A DNA stretch of 64,000 bases from Xenopus tropicalis (taxonomy: Eukaryota; Chordata; Amphibia; Anura; Pipidae): positions 21,109,212-21,173,211 of the forward strand of contig NC_030679.2 in assembly GCF_000004195.4 (NCBI RefSeq). Direction: 5' to 3'. Position 1 is the first letter of the stretch. The number at the start of each line of letters is the position of its first letter. This document shows positions 22,214 through 33,953 of this stretch, piece by piece. The position numbers were made by a program, and so were the translations under genes. The notes under the pieces were generated by a model. That model searched no databases and was not told the DNA's origin. It saw only the letters and a program-made list of their open reading frames with translations.

Positions 22214-23446
22214 ATAACCTGTCTACATGTTTTTGCTGTGAGTGGGTTCTCAAGGTTTTGTGGTGGGTCCTAGGAGTATAGTACAGTTTCCAAATTATCT
22301 CTGCTGTGGAGAACACACACAAGAAGATGATACACACAACAACACCTCAGAAATCTTGGGAAAATTACTCTGACGTTGCTCAAACTGAAATAAAACATTT
22401 TGCACTGGAAAATTTACACCAAAAAATAAATAGATTTATTCTCTGACCTAAAAAGGTCCAGATGGTAGCAAAGAAAAAGCAATCACAAAAATTAACATTT
22501 ATAATGCAGAGTAAATCCCCCCCCCCCTCCCAAAAAATACCCTCTTAAAGTTTTAGACCATAAAACATATGAACAAAACTGTTTCTGGTTTATAAAGTTA
22601 GCGGATATGAGTTATTATTAGGAATATGGTTGTTCCATATTACTGATATTTAATGGGTCTTAAATGGTCATGTGTATTCACAAACCATCTGTTAAATAAA
22701 TTGAAATGGTTCTTCTCTATGATTAACATTTACATTTGGAAAATATTAAGAGGGTTCATTTTTAATAATAATGCCTTTTCAGGTTGAAAGGTTGACTTAT
22801 TTAGCTAGTCATACATGTACAGAATTTACATACAGGTAATTTACACATAGACTGTAGGATATTTATATACTGTGCGATATGGCTCCTAAAACAATGATAT
22901 AATCTCTATGCAGACCCATGACCCAATTGGGAGCGTATATTAGGTCATCATTGCCCGCTGCACACAGATGGCCCATCATGCTATGTATGGCTGCTTCATT
23001 CTGTATGCAGAATGTACAGTATTCTGTATTTTGGCACAGAGCAGGAGAACAAACCTACTCAAGTATAGCAAAAAGCTAGGAAAATTTCCCCTGCACCAAA
23101 GAGTACCATTTATGTCTTAGTTTGGCCATAAACAGCTCCAGTGATGCCATGATTCACCCCCTGGATGGCTAGGCCATGCCTCTTTTTGCCTTAAATAGCT
23201 ACAAACACAATAAAAGGCTTGTGGGACATGATAATGAAAATGAACTGGTGGCCAGGCTGCTAAAGGGACAATGGCTGCTTATTGAGCCAGTAATACCTTC
23301 ACAGAAGACTGGCAAAATAAAGCACAAGGAAAATAAATATACATTTAGCTCTCAATAATTCCGATAGGTAAATTAATGGTTAAAATATAATATAAAGGTA
23401 TAATGTCATCATATACTATTTACCACTGTTTATACAGCACTACTAT

Positions 23447-24694
23447 TTTATTTTGATGAATTCTGGTCAAACAAAGGACATTTGAGCCTGCTCTAAAGGT
23501 GGCTACTCATGGCAAAAACAGCTGGGCTTAATTCAGGTCTGCTTCCATTAGCCACTCATATTCAAAGCCAAACTAGACACTAAAGAAATAGATCTATTAG
23601 TTCAGCACAGAGTTCACTGGGTTTGCAAGCAGAGTGAATGGCTAATGACTACTTACACCAACCAATGCAATCATCCATTTCTTAACCTGTACAATAACAA
23701 GCTGGTTAATGTTGCCTACCACTAGCTCAGGCAGACCAATGTTTGAGTGTGGTCAAAAATGACCAACCCTATTTGTTTGTGTGTGACTGAATTGAAATGT
23801 AAGGAATAAAAAGGAGAAAGTATTTTTTATGAATATTCAAACTAGTGTTGGCCCATCAAAACCTGTGACAGCTCTGGGCTTTGGGGGATTGGCTTGTAAG
23901 AAATGTGTTACTCTGTGTGAAGGGTAAACTGAGAGATCCAGACTCCATTAGGATAACATGTACGCCAACTTTGCTCATCATATGAAAGTGACCTTACCCC
24001 CTTTGCCTTCTCAGTCCAAACATGACTGCACATTTGGAATCAGCCTAGATGCGCTTTATAAACAGTAACTATAAACTAAACTTTATATATACAAGTACAA
24101 GCAACAGAAGAGTTTGGAGCACATCTTAACACTCCTTCATTTCTTACATATTGTTTCAGGAACCAGTCTTGTTTTTCCAAAGCTTTGGGAGTGGCGTTGG
24201 TTCATCTGGAATAATTCTTTGATTGGAGATATAATACTAGACAAGGTTGTCCCCTGCGATCAAGAAATAAAACTCTATCACTTGTGAAGATGCCCTACTT
24301 GAAAATTATACAAAAACACCTGTTTTATCAAATAGAAAAAAATATATACCACTACGTGGCACATAAAAATACGTCTTTTAGATTAGGACTTTCGTTTAAA
24401 TATACAGTAACAATAATGACGATAACATAAAGTCCAATTCTTGGCAATAAAGCACACGCAGAGCCGTTTTTCTGTATTTGTACATGGAGGGCATGATACT
24501 GGCTGTTCTGCAGTGATACAGTTGGCAGATATATGCCTACAGCTGTAATCCCATTACTGCTGCTAGATCCTGCATTGTAATTCGCCAGTCCGGTCTTGCA
24601 GGATCCTGTAGCGAGGAAATGAATTTGGTGGTCCTCCCTTGGGAAAACTGTATGGAAGAATGTCCTTTGGAATGGTTCACTAATTGCAGATAGC
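23447..24694 (-). other. cdx1: cdx1 3' UTR (putative) with candidate poly(A) signal
   Basis: The sequence after the cdx1 stop has few recognisable repeats. The nearest canonical AATAAA on the minus strand is at 23447-23452, giving a 3' UTR of about 1.25 kb. TATAAA variants nearer the stop (about 24055-24087) could be used instead. The boundary is inferred; no transcript evidence is available here. Confidence 0.4.
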
Positions 24695-24907
24695 TTACGA
24701 AAGATATTCTTCCTTGATAGGCATTGAGGATGGAGATACCAAATTGCTGTTGCTGCTGCTGCTACTGCAAAGCCCTCCCATTCCAGCAGTCGTACCCACT
24801 GATGGTGGGGTTGGAGTGGTTGTTGAGGCCTGTTGACTTTGCTGCTGCATTTTTTTCTTGTTAACCTTCCTTTCTTTTGCTCTACGATTTTGGAACCAAA
24901 TTTTTAC
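24695..24907 (-). CDS. cdx1: cdx1 coding exon 3: homeodomain recognition helix and C-terminus
   Basis: This exon encodes residues 193-262 and the TAA stop (24695-24697). It opens with [19 protein letters not shown]: the third (DNA-recognition) helix with Trp48, Phe49, Gln50 and Asn51 of homeodomain numbering. A glutamine/serine/threonine-rich tail follows ([16 protein letters not shown], a serine run) and then MPIKEEYLS at the C-terminus. The acceptor is TTTCCGCAG (24908-24916). The boundary after Q44 of the homeodomain is the standard Cdx intron position. The tail PxKEE(F/Y)L is the CDX1-type ending and argues against Cdx2 and Cdx4. The last residue is serine where mammals have proline. Confidence 0.97.
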
Positions 24908-25001
24908 CTGCGGAAAGAGGCATATCAAAGTTATGGAGGACCAGTGATGGATTTGAAAACAGTAAAAGTCCCACTGTGTACTATAAAACTTTTATTGAGA
25001 G

Positions 25002-25218
25002 CAGTGATGAGTGAATTTTTTTCGCCAGGCATGGATTTGCAACAAATTTGCGCGTTTCAGAATTGGCAAATTGTTTCGCGAAACTTAATTGCACGTCAAA
25101 AAAAGTCGTGCTCGTGTTAATATAGGTGCAGTCACAGCGGAATGGGCGCGTCGCATCAAAATAGGCACAGTCACGAAAAAAAGACACGCATTTCGTGGGA
25201 CAGATTCGCTCATCACTA
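25002..25218. mobile_element. hAT element in cdx1 intron 2
   Basis: A 217-bp element begins CAGTGATGAGTGAAT and ends GATTCGCTCATCACTA, flanked by the exact 8-bp duplication ATTGAGAG (24994-25001 and 25219-25226). It belongs to the TAGTGATGGGCGAA family. It sits 94 bp upstream of the exon 3 acceptor; the branch-site region and the acceptor itself are outside it. Confidence 0.88.
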
Positions 25219-25399
25219 ATTGAGAGTAAATATTATTGCTATATTGGTTGCTCTGACACTTTTATATGGAATCTCATTAGTTTGAGTTTGATAGGTCAAT
25301 TATCACCTGTCTTGAAGCTACCCAGGCCCAGTTGAAATGTTATATAAATACAGCTACAAAACACTAATGTCCCAACCCCAACCCCAACCCTTTTTTTTT

Positions 25400-25680
25400 T
25401 TTTTTACTCCTGAGCCATACTCAGATGTAAATGGGTTGGTAAGCCACACTAACAAGAAAAAAAGTTCTTTGCAGAATGCCAAATAAGGACTGTGATTGGC
25501 TATTTGGTAGCCCCATGTGGACTACTAGCCTTCAGTGGTAAAACAGTGTCTCTGTGCTTCCAAAACTTACCTCCAAGTCAGAAATGCAAAAAATAAGCAG
25601 CTACTTTGAGGCCACTGGGAGCAACATCAGAGGGGATGGGGAGCAACATGTTGCCCACAGGCCACTGGTTGGGGATCTCA
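25400..25680. mobile_element. hAT-like element (…CCACTGGTTGGGGATC) in cdx1 intron 2
   Basis: The phrases GTGGACTACTAGCC, GAGGCCACTGGGAGCAACAT and GGCCACTGGTTGGGGATCTC match the copy at about 20150-20446. The left end is masked by a T homopolymer at about 25390-25405. Edges are approximate and there is no coding frame. Confidence 0.55.
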
Positions 25681-26057
25681 GTCTAGTCTAAGACTAACCT
25701 AGTCCCCAGGTATTTAGCTGGGCAGCCTCTCTCTAATGAAAATGAACTAGTGGCTTCCAGTGGCTATATTTTCATGTAACTGGCAAAACACTAGAGTTCT
25801 ACAAATCCGGCATCTATGAATGATATTTTGATCATTGATCATTAACCGTCACCACAGTAAATAGTAATGGAGCCCAATACAAAGGTAACAGTATTAACAA
25901 ATGGGCTTTCTTCTCCATAGCCAGCATGAATTATTCCTTACAGCAATCTTAGATTTTAGTTTATATCCTCTCCTCTTTCTTCATGTGTCCCCTGTTTTAA
26001 ATTTTTTTAATTAACAGTTTTTATCATATAAATATAATTTAATTACTGATGACTCAC

Positions 26058-26203
26058 CTGCCGTTCCGTTAGCGCCAGTGAAGCTGCCAGTTCTGCCTTT
26101 CTGCGGATGGTTATATAGCGGCTGTAATGGAATTCCTTTTCTAATTCAAGGCGCTGGTGGTCTGTATAAACCACACGATACTTGTCTTTTGTTCTTGTCT
26201 TAC
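26058..26203 (-). CDS. cdx1: cdx1 coding exon 2: homeodomain arm, helices 1 and 2
   Basis: This 146-bp exon encodes residues 144-192: [20 protein letters not shown], then [20 protein letters not shown], then SLALTERQ. The acceptor is TTTTTAG (26204-26210) and the donor GTGAG (26053-26057). It supplies the basic N-terminal arm and the first two helices, with the Cdx-specific [18 protein letters not shown]. The split glycine codon joins exon 1 in frame, and the exon ends exactly between Gln44 and Val45 of the homeodomain. Positions 37 and 39 are Ser and Ala, where CDX1 proteins I recall have Asn and Gly; both lie in the helix 2 to helix 3 turn and are not DNA-contact residues. Confidence 0.98.
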
Positions 26204-26424
26204 CTAAAAACAACAAGAAGAAATATTTTTAACCAACTCACATAATGTTAAGAATGGTAAACTCTGTAAATTACTCTGTAAATGATGATTTTCCAGTGGG
26301 TGTTAGTAGGTGTGTAAGTTTTTGAAACTCTGGTACTTTGGCTGGGGTTTTCTAGTGTGAGGGATACCAGGAGGAGCAGGCACCTTCCCCCCATCCCATT
26401 GTGTTTATCAGAGAGTATGTATGG

Positions 26425-26680
26425 TCATTGTAGGTGCAGAGCTGTCAACCCCCCAATGTTTTCAGGAGTTACCCACTCTTGCCTTCTTTCCCTCAGTCTC
26501 CTATCACATAGTAGTATTCTCACAATGTTTTGGCTATCCCCCAAAGTTTGCGCCAAATTTTGCCCATGTGCGGGTAGCAATTTTTAGTCTTGACGTCACT
26601 TCTGGGTACCATAAAAATATTTTGGAAAAGAATCCCCTGGCTTCAGTCCACTTAAAAGTTGACAGTTCTGTAGGTGGTAT
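26425..26680. mobile_element. TIR element (AGAGCTGTCAACCCCCC ends)
   Basis: The left phrase AGAGCTGTCAACCCCCCAATG and the right phrase AAAAGTTGACAGTTCT form an imperfect inverted repeat. The same motif in reverse, GGGAGTTGACAGCTCT, occurs at 13441-13457 together with GGGTAACTCCTGAAG, so two copies are present in the window. The superfamily is not resolved. Confidence 0.5.
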
Positions 26681-29434
26681 GGGTTAGAGTTAGCAGCTGA
26701 GAGAGTGATTTGGCTGCTCTAGAGTGTAGCCAGAAACAGGAGGTAACTCAGGAGGAATAGGTCAGGTATGGATGAAAGACAGGCCTAAGGCTAGGTTTGT
26801 AATACATGTATCATTTAGCTGGTATGGTTAAGAGGCTGAGGCCTAGTCTCAGGCATGGGACTGGTCTCTGATGAATGTTATGCTATGTACAGCCTTATGT
26901 ACTTAGTTATGGCTTATGGCTTAGTTCAAACATAGAAATATTGTTGTTGGTGGCTATTATCATGCTTATGGTTAATGCTATTTATATTTGGTATTAAATA
27001 AATCTGCCCCAATGAGTTGTTTTCATGGTTCACCACCCAGGGGAACAGTGGGCTAAAAATTGAGCCCCTTAAGGGGAAGACTCTGATAACTCACTAGTAT
27101 GTGGCCACATGATAACTAATGGCTTCTCTGTGCTTATATTTGAAAATTCTGCTAGCACTTTCCACCAGAAATCAGTGAGTCCCCCTAAGGGGAATGGTTT
27201 GATTAGGAGGCAGAAGCCCATCAGCTGACACTTCCCATACTAAGAAATCAAGAATTGTCTCCTTTCTTTATAGATAATGCAATAAAACATCTCAACAATC
27301 TTGAAGCAACTGTTTTTTGAGCTTTAAGACTTGGATTCTAGATTAAGTTTCTAGATTCTAGATAAAGCACAAGCCTCGAAAGACTTCTGATTAAGAAACA
27401 GATCTTTCATCACAATCTCATAATTTAACTTTATCCCTGTCAACAAAATTATTTCAATTTCATATCCTCTTTACTTTGTAGTAACTTTGACAACTGCAAC
27501 TATGAGTCAATACAATGTATAGTAGCATTTACACAATCAATAAGAAAATTATTTGTGGTGTTTGCATAGATAAAAAGTAGGTCTTTAACATTCCGATAAA
27601 TCAGAGGTGAAATGGTTAATTGCTATCCACAGAGATGAAAGGAGCCTGACAAAGTTTATCAAACATTTCATTATGGATTTGTCTATATTTACTGACCTGT
27701 ACAGTCATCTCATACCAGGCCTTCCTGCTGGAGCCTGGAGTCAATGTGTCTGAAGCCATGTCTAATTAATATCACTATTATATTTTCTCTCTTTTTCCTG
27801 GATCCTTTTATTCCCCCCACAGTGTGGTAAAAAATTGAACTTTACAAACTTTTTCTGTGTTTAATTGTATTTATGGAGTAGTTCATTTGGCACAAACTTG
27901 TCAATAGAGTTTAACCAATTTATTTTGGAGAGTCAATAATACGGTGGCACATCAGTGGCCCTCTGCATTTGCCATCCTTACTTTCTGCCTTCATGTCTAT
28001 AATTATGGAATTCTGCCTTTCTTATTACTTACTGAGCAAAGCTTTCAAGTACAAGACAAAATATAATTACAACTGACTATTGATGTAGATGTTGCATTAA
28101 GGAGATATATTGCTCTGGAATATTTGTGTGTCTGTTATATCCATGGCCCACCTTGTTATGCCCCTGATCCAGCCCAATTCCTGCCCCAATTCCTTTTCCC
28201 TGCTTTGTCCTAAGCCCCAAACCCCTTGTGTCACAACCTCACCCCAATTGGTAACTTTTACTCCAAAATAGACCCGCAAATAGCTTGCCATGCAGTTAAA
28301 TGGTAAGTGCCATTGTTCACCCAGTATGTGCTATTAGCAACATAGCCAAGTTTTGCTCACTGCCAAAGCAGTGGCAATCAATATGCTGGGTGTGGTGTGG
28401 CTCTAAAAGTGCTCTGATCTTGTTTAACCTGTAATAGTTTTGCTTCACTATACCTGTCTTCCTTCTATAGTTTTATTTAGGCCTCTATATGTTGAAGTAA
28501 TGTAAATAATACAAGCACTGCTAAGGAATGCAGAAACAAAAGTGGAACTTTTTGCCAATGCTGTTACCCCAGCAAGCAAGCAAACTTTTTTTTATTACAT
28601 TTGATTTTGATGATCTTATCCCTTTAAAGCACAAGCCATTTTTCTTTTCACTTCAGTAGACAAAACTGCAATTTCCCTACTGCAATTAAGAGAGTGCAAT
28701 TTAGTACTTAATTGCATTTTTTTTTTTCAGATGTGAGCAAGTGGAACTGCCCCTTTGCTTTGTGGTTTTCAGTTCAATATCCACGTAAGCTATCTGTTTA
28801 TTTATCCACATTAATGAGCCACTTCATCTGCAGCCCTCTGATGTATAATGATTTATAACTATCCTAGTGATAAGCAGGGATATTAATTTCCTATGCCAGA
28901 TGCAGACAGCTGGCTAATCAGCACTGGCTTTGGGGACCCGCCCTTTATTGATTTACACAGAAACCATATTTAAAATGTTACATTGACTATTATTTAGCAA
29001 GAGGAATGCAAACCTCAGTCTGGAGGTTCCATGAATGCTTAAACACCAGGTTTGTGTAGGACTATGTTGAACTACTACCCCAACAGAGACAAAATATTGC
29101 AGAGTGGCCATAAATTGGTTAAACCTTGATGTTATTTGCCTAATTGGCCTATATGACCTGAGAAGTTAGATAGTAATGCAATTTGGCTGCTTATATGACT
29201 AAATAACACTAACCCTTCATAGGTCCTGGCAGTCACCTATATCCTTGGACAAAATCCATGCTATTTATAAGAGCATGTTGAGTTCTCCCTTCAGATTACC
29301 TACAGGAGGTGGCTCTGCAGTAAATCTACACTAAATGGTGAATAAATATAACTACAGATGTCCAGTTGTCATTAAGAACAACACCCATCATGAAGAAGAA
29401 ATTAGGCATTTCTCTGATTCCCTGTTCATGTATG

Positions 29435-29590
29435 CAGATCTTGACTGGGATTCAGAATAGGCCCTAGCATTTCTAATACACAGAGGCCAAAAACAGCTCC
29501 CAACAACTCAACAAATAGTGACTGCCTATGGCATCTTAAAGCAGCCGCTCTGGCATTTGCCAGAACCCACAGATTGCCAGTCTCGGCCTG
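29435..29590. mobile_element. Short hAT element (CAGATCTTGACTGGGATTC…GGCCTG)
   Basis: A 156-bp element has the exact 8-bp duplication CATGTATG on both sides (29427-29434 and 29591-29598). The interior phrases CTGGCATTTGCCAGAACCC and ATAGTGACTGCCTATGGCATC are shared with the copies at 32740, 59274 and 8116 (the last two in reverse). This exact duplication fixes the family as hAT. Confidence 0.85.
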
Positions 29591-30605
29591 CATGTATGGA
29601 ACAAGTCAACCCAACAATTAGTAGTAAAGTTAAAGAATAAAACTGTTATCAGGATAATTATTGTGAATGATACAGGGAACACAGAATATATTGCTTTCTC
29701 ACATTCATTACTGGATCTATAACGAATATGATATAGAGCTCTGGGTGCATTATAAAAGAAATAATAAACAATTATAGGCTAAAAGCACTATCTTAAACTG
29801 TTCTGTTGTGTGTTAGCATATGGATGTTTACAGAACATAGTAGAATATTACTCATGGGAAGGTCTAACTTATAGTAAGCCCCATATTTGGTTAGATTATT
29901 TGACTGATTGCAATGAAGTGATGGTGCTGTACCAACGTATATAGAATTAAAGAATCACCACTCTCCTGTGATGCACACCATGTAATCATTTATCCTTGAA
30001 ATAGCATTTTCATAAAAAATAAATGAGCTCTTCCTAGGGGTAATATACTAGGAAAGAAAGAAAGAGGAAAAAAAGAGTACCCCCATAATGGAGTTCCAAC
30101 CCAACTAAGGTTTACAAATGTACAAAAATCTTTATTAATTCCTTAGGTTCAAAATAATAAACCTTAGATAAAAACATACATGGGTTTAAAATTAGGCACA
30201 GATGGTAAGTTGTAGACTCAGTCATTAACTATACATCAATCTGGGTCATGTTTTCCCACCACAGTTCTGCCATGTCACAAAAGTGCATACACTGAGTGCC
30301 TGGGTATTACCAAAATGCCTGGACCAGTACATACATGCTGGATAATGAAAAGCTGTATCACCTTAACGTTGAACTTCATCTTTTGTTAGTGATAGAATTT
30401 TTGTTGTTTGGAAGAACGTCATCAATAAACCTTGACAGTTATATTGAGAAATGGGTTATTGTGAAAAACATTGCAACAGTGTGAGCAAGCACCTTGAAAG
30501 CCAAAAATGTTTTATTCCATTACTTGAAGATCCTCATAAAATATTTACATGCAGAAGAGGTATAAGGGCTTGTATTATGGGATGGGATGACAATATAAAG
30601 AGTAA

Positions 30606-30886
30606 AGGTCCCCATACACTATAAGATCCGTTCGCTTGGCGACATCGCCAAACGATCGGATTACATTTGCGACCATGGGCAGTCGGTTCGGGGACCGCAT
30701 CAACGAGCCAATTCGGTCCCCGATCCGACTGGATTTTCTAACCTGGCCGGTCGATATCTGGCCAATTTCAGGCCAGATATCGGTCAGCCAGGCCACTCGT
30801 TTCTGCCCATACACGGGCCGATTAGCTGCCGAATCGGTCCAAGGGACCCATATCGGCAGCTTCTATCGGCCCGTGTATGGGGGCCT
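30606..30886. mobile_element. Harbinger-like MITE (AGGTCCCCATACAC…GTGTATGGGGGCCT)
   Basis: A 281-bp element is flanked by TAA (30603-30605 and 30887-30889). The inverted ends AGGTCCCCATACAC and GTGTATGGGGGCCT enclose further fold-back blocks: TTGGCGA/TCGCCAA near 30637-30654, and GGCCAGATATCGG-type motifs repeated in both orientations. Copies of this subfamily are at 33514-33787 and 51137-51471. Confidence 0.82.
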
Positions 30887-31054
30887 TAAACCTGTGTTTG
30901 GTTAATTCATTTGACTGGTTGAGATAAGGTGACACTTCTCTACCAACCAAACACAGAACTTCTTCTTTTGTGAGTGACAAGCTTTCTGTTGTTTGAGACA
31001 ATACACAGGCATATTGCGAGTATTATTATGAGAACAACTGCAATGGTCAGATTG

Positions 31055-31374
31055 CAGCTGCCGATTTGGGTACTTCAGACCAATTTGGCAGCTTATCTGC
31101 CCATTTATGGGGACCCCCGATGGGCCTACCTGACATCTGGCCTAAAATTAGCCAGACCTTGATTGGACAGGTTTGATTTTGGGAACGCATAGGCTTGTTG
31201 ATGCGGTCCTCAGTCCAACAGCGCATATGTCCGCTGTTGTAAGTCCATTGTTTTGCCCTAGGGCCAAACAATCTAATGAACCAGATGTCGCACACCTTAG
31301 TTGGGCATATTAAAAGAAGATCTGCTTGTTTTGCTCTCTAAACAAGCGGATCACAACGTGTATGTCCACCTTAT
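31055..31374. mobile_element. Diverged Harbinger-like MITE
   Basis: The order of motifs (GCAGCTTATCTGCCCATTTATGGGGAC, GGCCTAAAATTAGCCAGA, TTGTTGATGCGGTCC, GGGCATATT, CACAACGTGTATGTCCACCTTA) matches the element at 56203-56544. The right end is clear and the left end is degraded. TTA follows the right end. Confidence 0.6.
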
Positions 31375-32739
31375 CTCATTTGTGATGAAAAGAGTGACTG
31401 GTATCAGGCACAGGGTTTGACCCTGGGTGATCTCCCATACACACACTCTGCCTACAGCCCAACCCTAGGAGGTTTCTATGCAATAAACTTATCACTTATC
31501 ATTTGGCCTTACGTTACTTTCTCATGCATGTCACTCTGAATTTTCCCCAAGCAGTTGAAAGAATGTCCCTGAATAGGGATTGTATGGTAGATCAAAGCTC
31601 TTCCTGTGTTTCTCCGCCCCAGAACAGGCTTGGACAAAGCCTGGGGACAATTGAATGTATGAAGTCTCTTGTATCTCTCCTCCTTCTTCCTGCACAGGAG
31701 CCTCTCCGACCCTCTATTTGCATCAGAAAAAGGGCAACTCGTAACATTTAGATTTCTCATTAGGGGGCCAGCCATAGATGCTTTCATTAGCCCAGCACTG
31801 GTTACATAGACAAGTTCAGGCCATTACACCTAGGATCCAAACGTATACGTCTCCCTAATGAAATTTGCACAAATGCAACATAGTGTGCAATCCTTACCAA
31901 CTGTGACAACAAGTAAAGGTAGATAGGAATCCAATATATTTTTATCATTTAGTTATGAATGGTAATTTTTAAATTAAAGCCTGAAAAGCATAATTGTATT
32001 TAATAGTCACAGAGCATAGGGCTGGATGGTCAAGTGCCCTATGCTGATGTTTAAACCCCATGTTCTAGTTTTAACCCCACAGATTATATTGTCTGATGCT
32101 ATATACATTGTGATATTACACAATCACAGATATTTAACATGCAAGGTGCACATTACTATGCAAGTCCGGTATAGGACCCATACATTTATACAGTGTTTCC
32201 ATGCACAATACAATACAATACCATACAGCATTTACAGTCTAAACTTAAAAATCTAAGGGAAAAATCAACTGCCAATGAAATATGATAGGAAAATAATGCT
32301 TTCCAGTCCTGCATCATTGCTCTTTGAATTGTAATACAAGTTTTTAGTTTTCCATGTAAAATCCTTCCACTATGTTCTCATTCTTTATGAGTATATTCTA
32401 CCCATATATTCTACTAGTTATTTATGGGTATATGGAAGCCAAACACCTAATCAACTTATCTCATATAAAGAATTATGATCATATGGATCAAACTAAATAA
32501 AAAATACAGTTGGTCCATTTCTTACTTAACCTTATGATCATTGGACATGCTTCAGTCAGAAGTGGGGGAATTACTACACTACAACTAGGAGAAATCAGAA
32601 AGGGCTCTGTAATATAGCCCTAACACTATGAATGGTTGAATACAGTTAATGGGTGCTGTTTGTAAGAGTTGTTTTTTTATGCTGTCTATGGAAGTAAGCA
32701 TCATTCCTTTCTCATTTGTGACTTTCTCTGTAGTATATT

Positions 32740-32878
32740 CAGACCTGGAGTGGGGTTCAAAACTAGTAGTTCAAGTACACAGAGGCCCTATCAATCCAAT
32801 TAATAGTGACTGTCTATGGCATCATACAGCAGCCCCTCTGGCATTTGCCAGAACCCAGAGATTCCCAGTCAGGGCCTG
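32740..32878. mobile_element. Short hAT element (CAGACCTGGAGTGGGG…GGGCCTG)
   Basis: A 139-bp copy of the family at 29435-29590 in the same orientation. The flanks AGTATATT and AGTATAAT match at 7 of 8. There is no coding capacity. Confidence 0.75.
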
Positions 32879-33513
32879 AGTATAATTATACCTAACTGAA
32901 AATCTTTAGGAAGATAGGACTATAGGTCAACACTCAACAGCAGAAATGAACCAACAACTTTAATTTGTTCTTGGTTAATGGAGTATCTGTTCTGGAAACC
33001 CAAGATCTCTAAAGCAAAAACATGGGCAAATCAAGAACACAACTGAACTGATAAAGAGCACACATGAATGTGTTACAGAGAAAACAGATGGAACATAAAT
33101 CCAACTTATAAATAGGGTACTTATACCTTTAAAGGTTATCTTTATCAACTGAGTAATCGAAACATCTATACAGTTCCTGTTTTTTTTTTTTAACAATATA
33201 GTCGCCAGTTACTGTGTTATGTCAGGTCTTTGAATAATAATAAGGAAATAAAAGTCACAAGGAATAACCATTCATTCATTAAGCTTACAAATCAGTGGTT
33301 TCCAAACTTTATAGTTCCAGTCTCACTTATAGGTCCATCTCCCATTGAAGGCCCAACCAAAATATATATGTATCAGTTATTCACGTGTAGTTTCAAGAAT
33401 ATCTAGGACAGTAAATACATAGTTGCCCACAGATCTTATCCTACCTGACCTTCAAGCTTGGCTTTCAGGTGGATTTAGGAGAGCAAATAACCATTGTGTC
33501 CAATTCACTCTAA

Positions 33514-33787
33514 AGGTGCCCATACACTATAAGATCCGCTCGCTTGGCCAAACGATCGGATTACATTTGTGGTTATGGGGCAGTCGGTTCAGGGACCGCA
33601 TCAACGAGCCAAGGCGGTCCCCGATCCGACTGGATTTTCTAACCTGGCCGATCGAGATCTGGCCAATTTCAGGCCAGATATCGGTCGGCCAGGCTGCTCT
33701 GTTCTGCCCATACACAGGCCGATTAGCTGCCGAATCGGTCCAAGGGACCGATATCGGCAGCTATAGTCGGCCCGTGTATGGGGACCT
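33514..33787. mobile_element. Harbinger-like MITE, same subfamily as 30606-30886
   Basis: It starts AGGTGCCCATACACTATAAG and ends GTGTATGGGGACCT, flanked by TAA on the left and TTA on the right. Most of its length aligns by eye with 30606-30886, with an internal deletion near the TTGGCGA hairpin. The 127-residue open frame across it is chance read-through of a GC-rich repeat. Confidence 0.8.
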
Positions 33788-33804
33788 TTATTGGCATACA
33801 AGCT

Positions 33805-33953
33805 AAAGGTGGCCATACATGACAGATTTAAGTTGTCGATTCAGGTCCTTCAGGGACCACATTGGTTCACTGATGTGGTTCTCGCATGGACAGGTCCTAT
33901 TCCCATTGTTATCATTTGATCGTTTGTCCCTTTGATATGGCCCACCTTACAGG
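33805..33953. mobile_element. Short Harbinger-like MITE (AAGGTGGCCATACAT…GGCCCACCTTA)
   Basis: The ends AAAGGTGGCCATACATGAC and GATATGGCCCACCTTAC are an imperfect inverted repeat with the GGTGGCCATAC terminus shared by the 44503 and 59964 elements. The interior is short and degraded. Edges are approximate. Confidence 0.55.

Noticed and set aside
24833..25120. Plus-strand 95-residue frame opposite cdx1 exon 3
   Set aside because: Antisense shadow of the cdx1 exon continuing into a hAT element.
33423..33806. 127-residue open frame
   Set aside because: It overlaps the MITE at 33514-33787, and a similar frame appears in the related copy at 30606-30886. It is repeat read-through.
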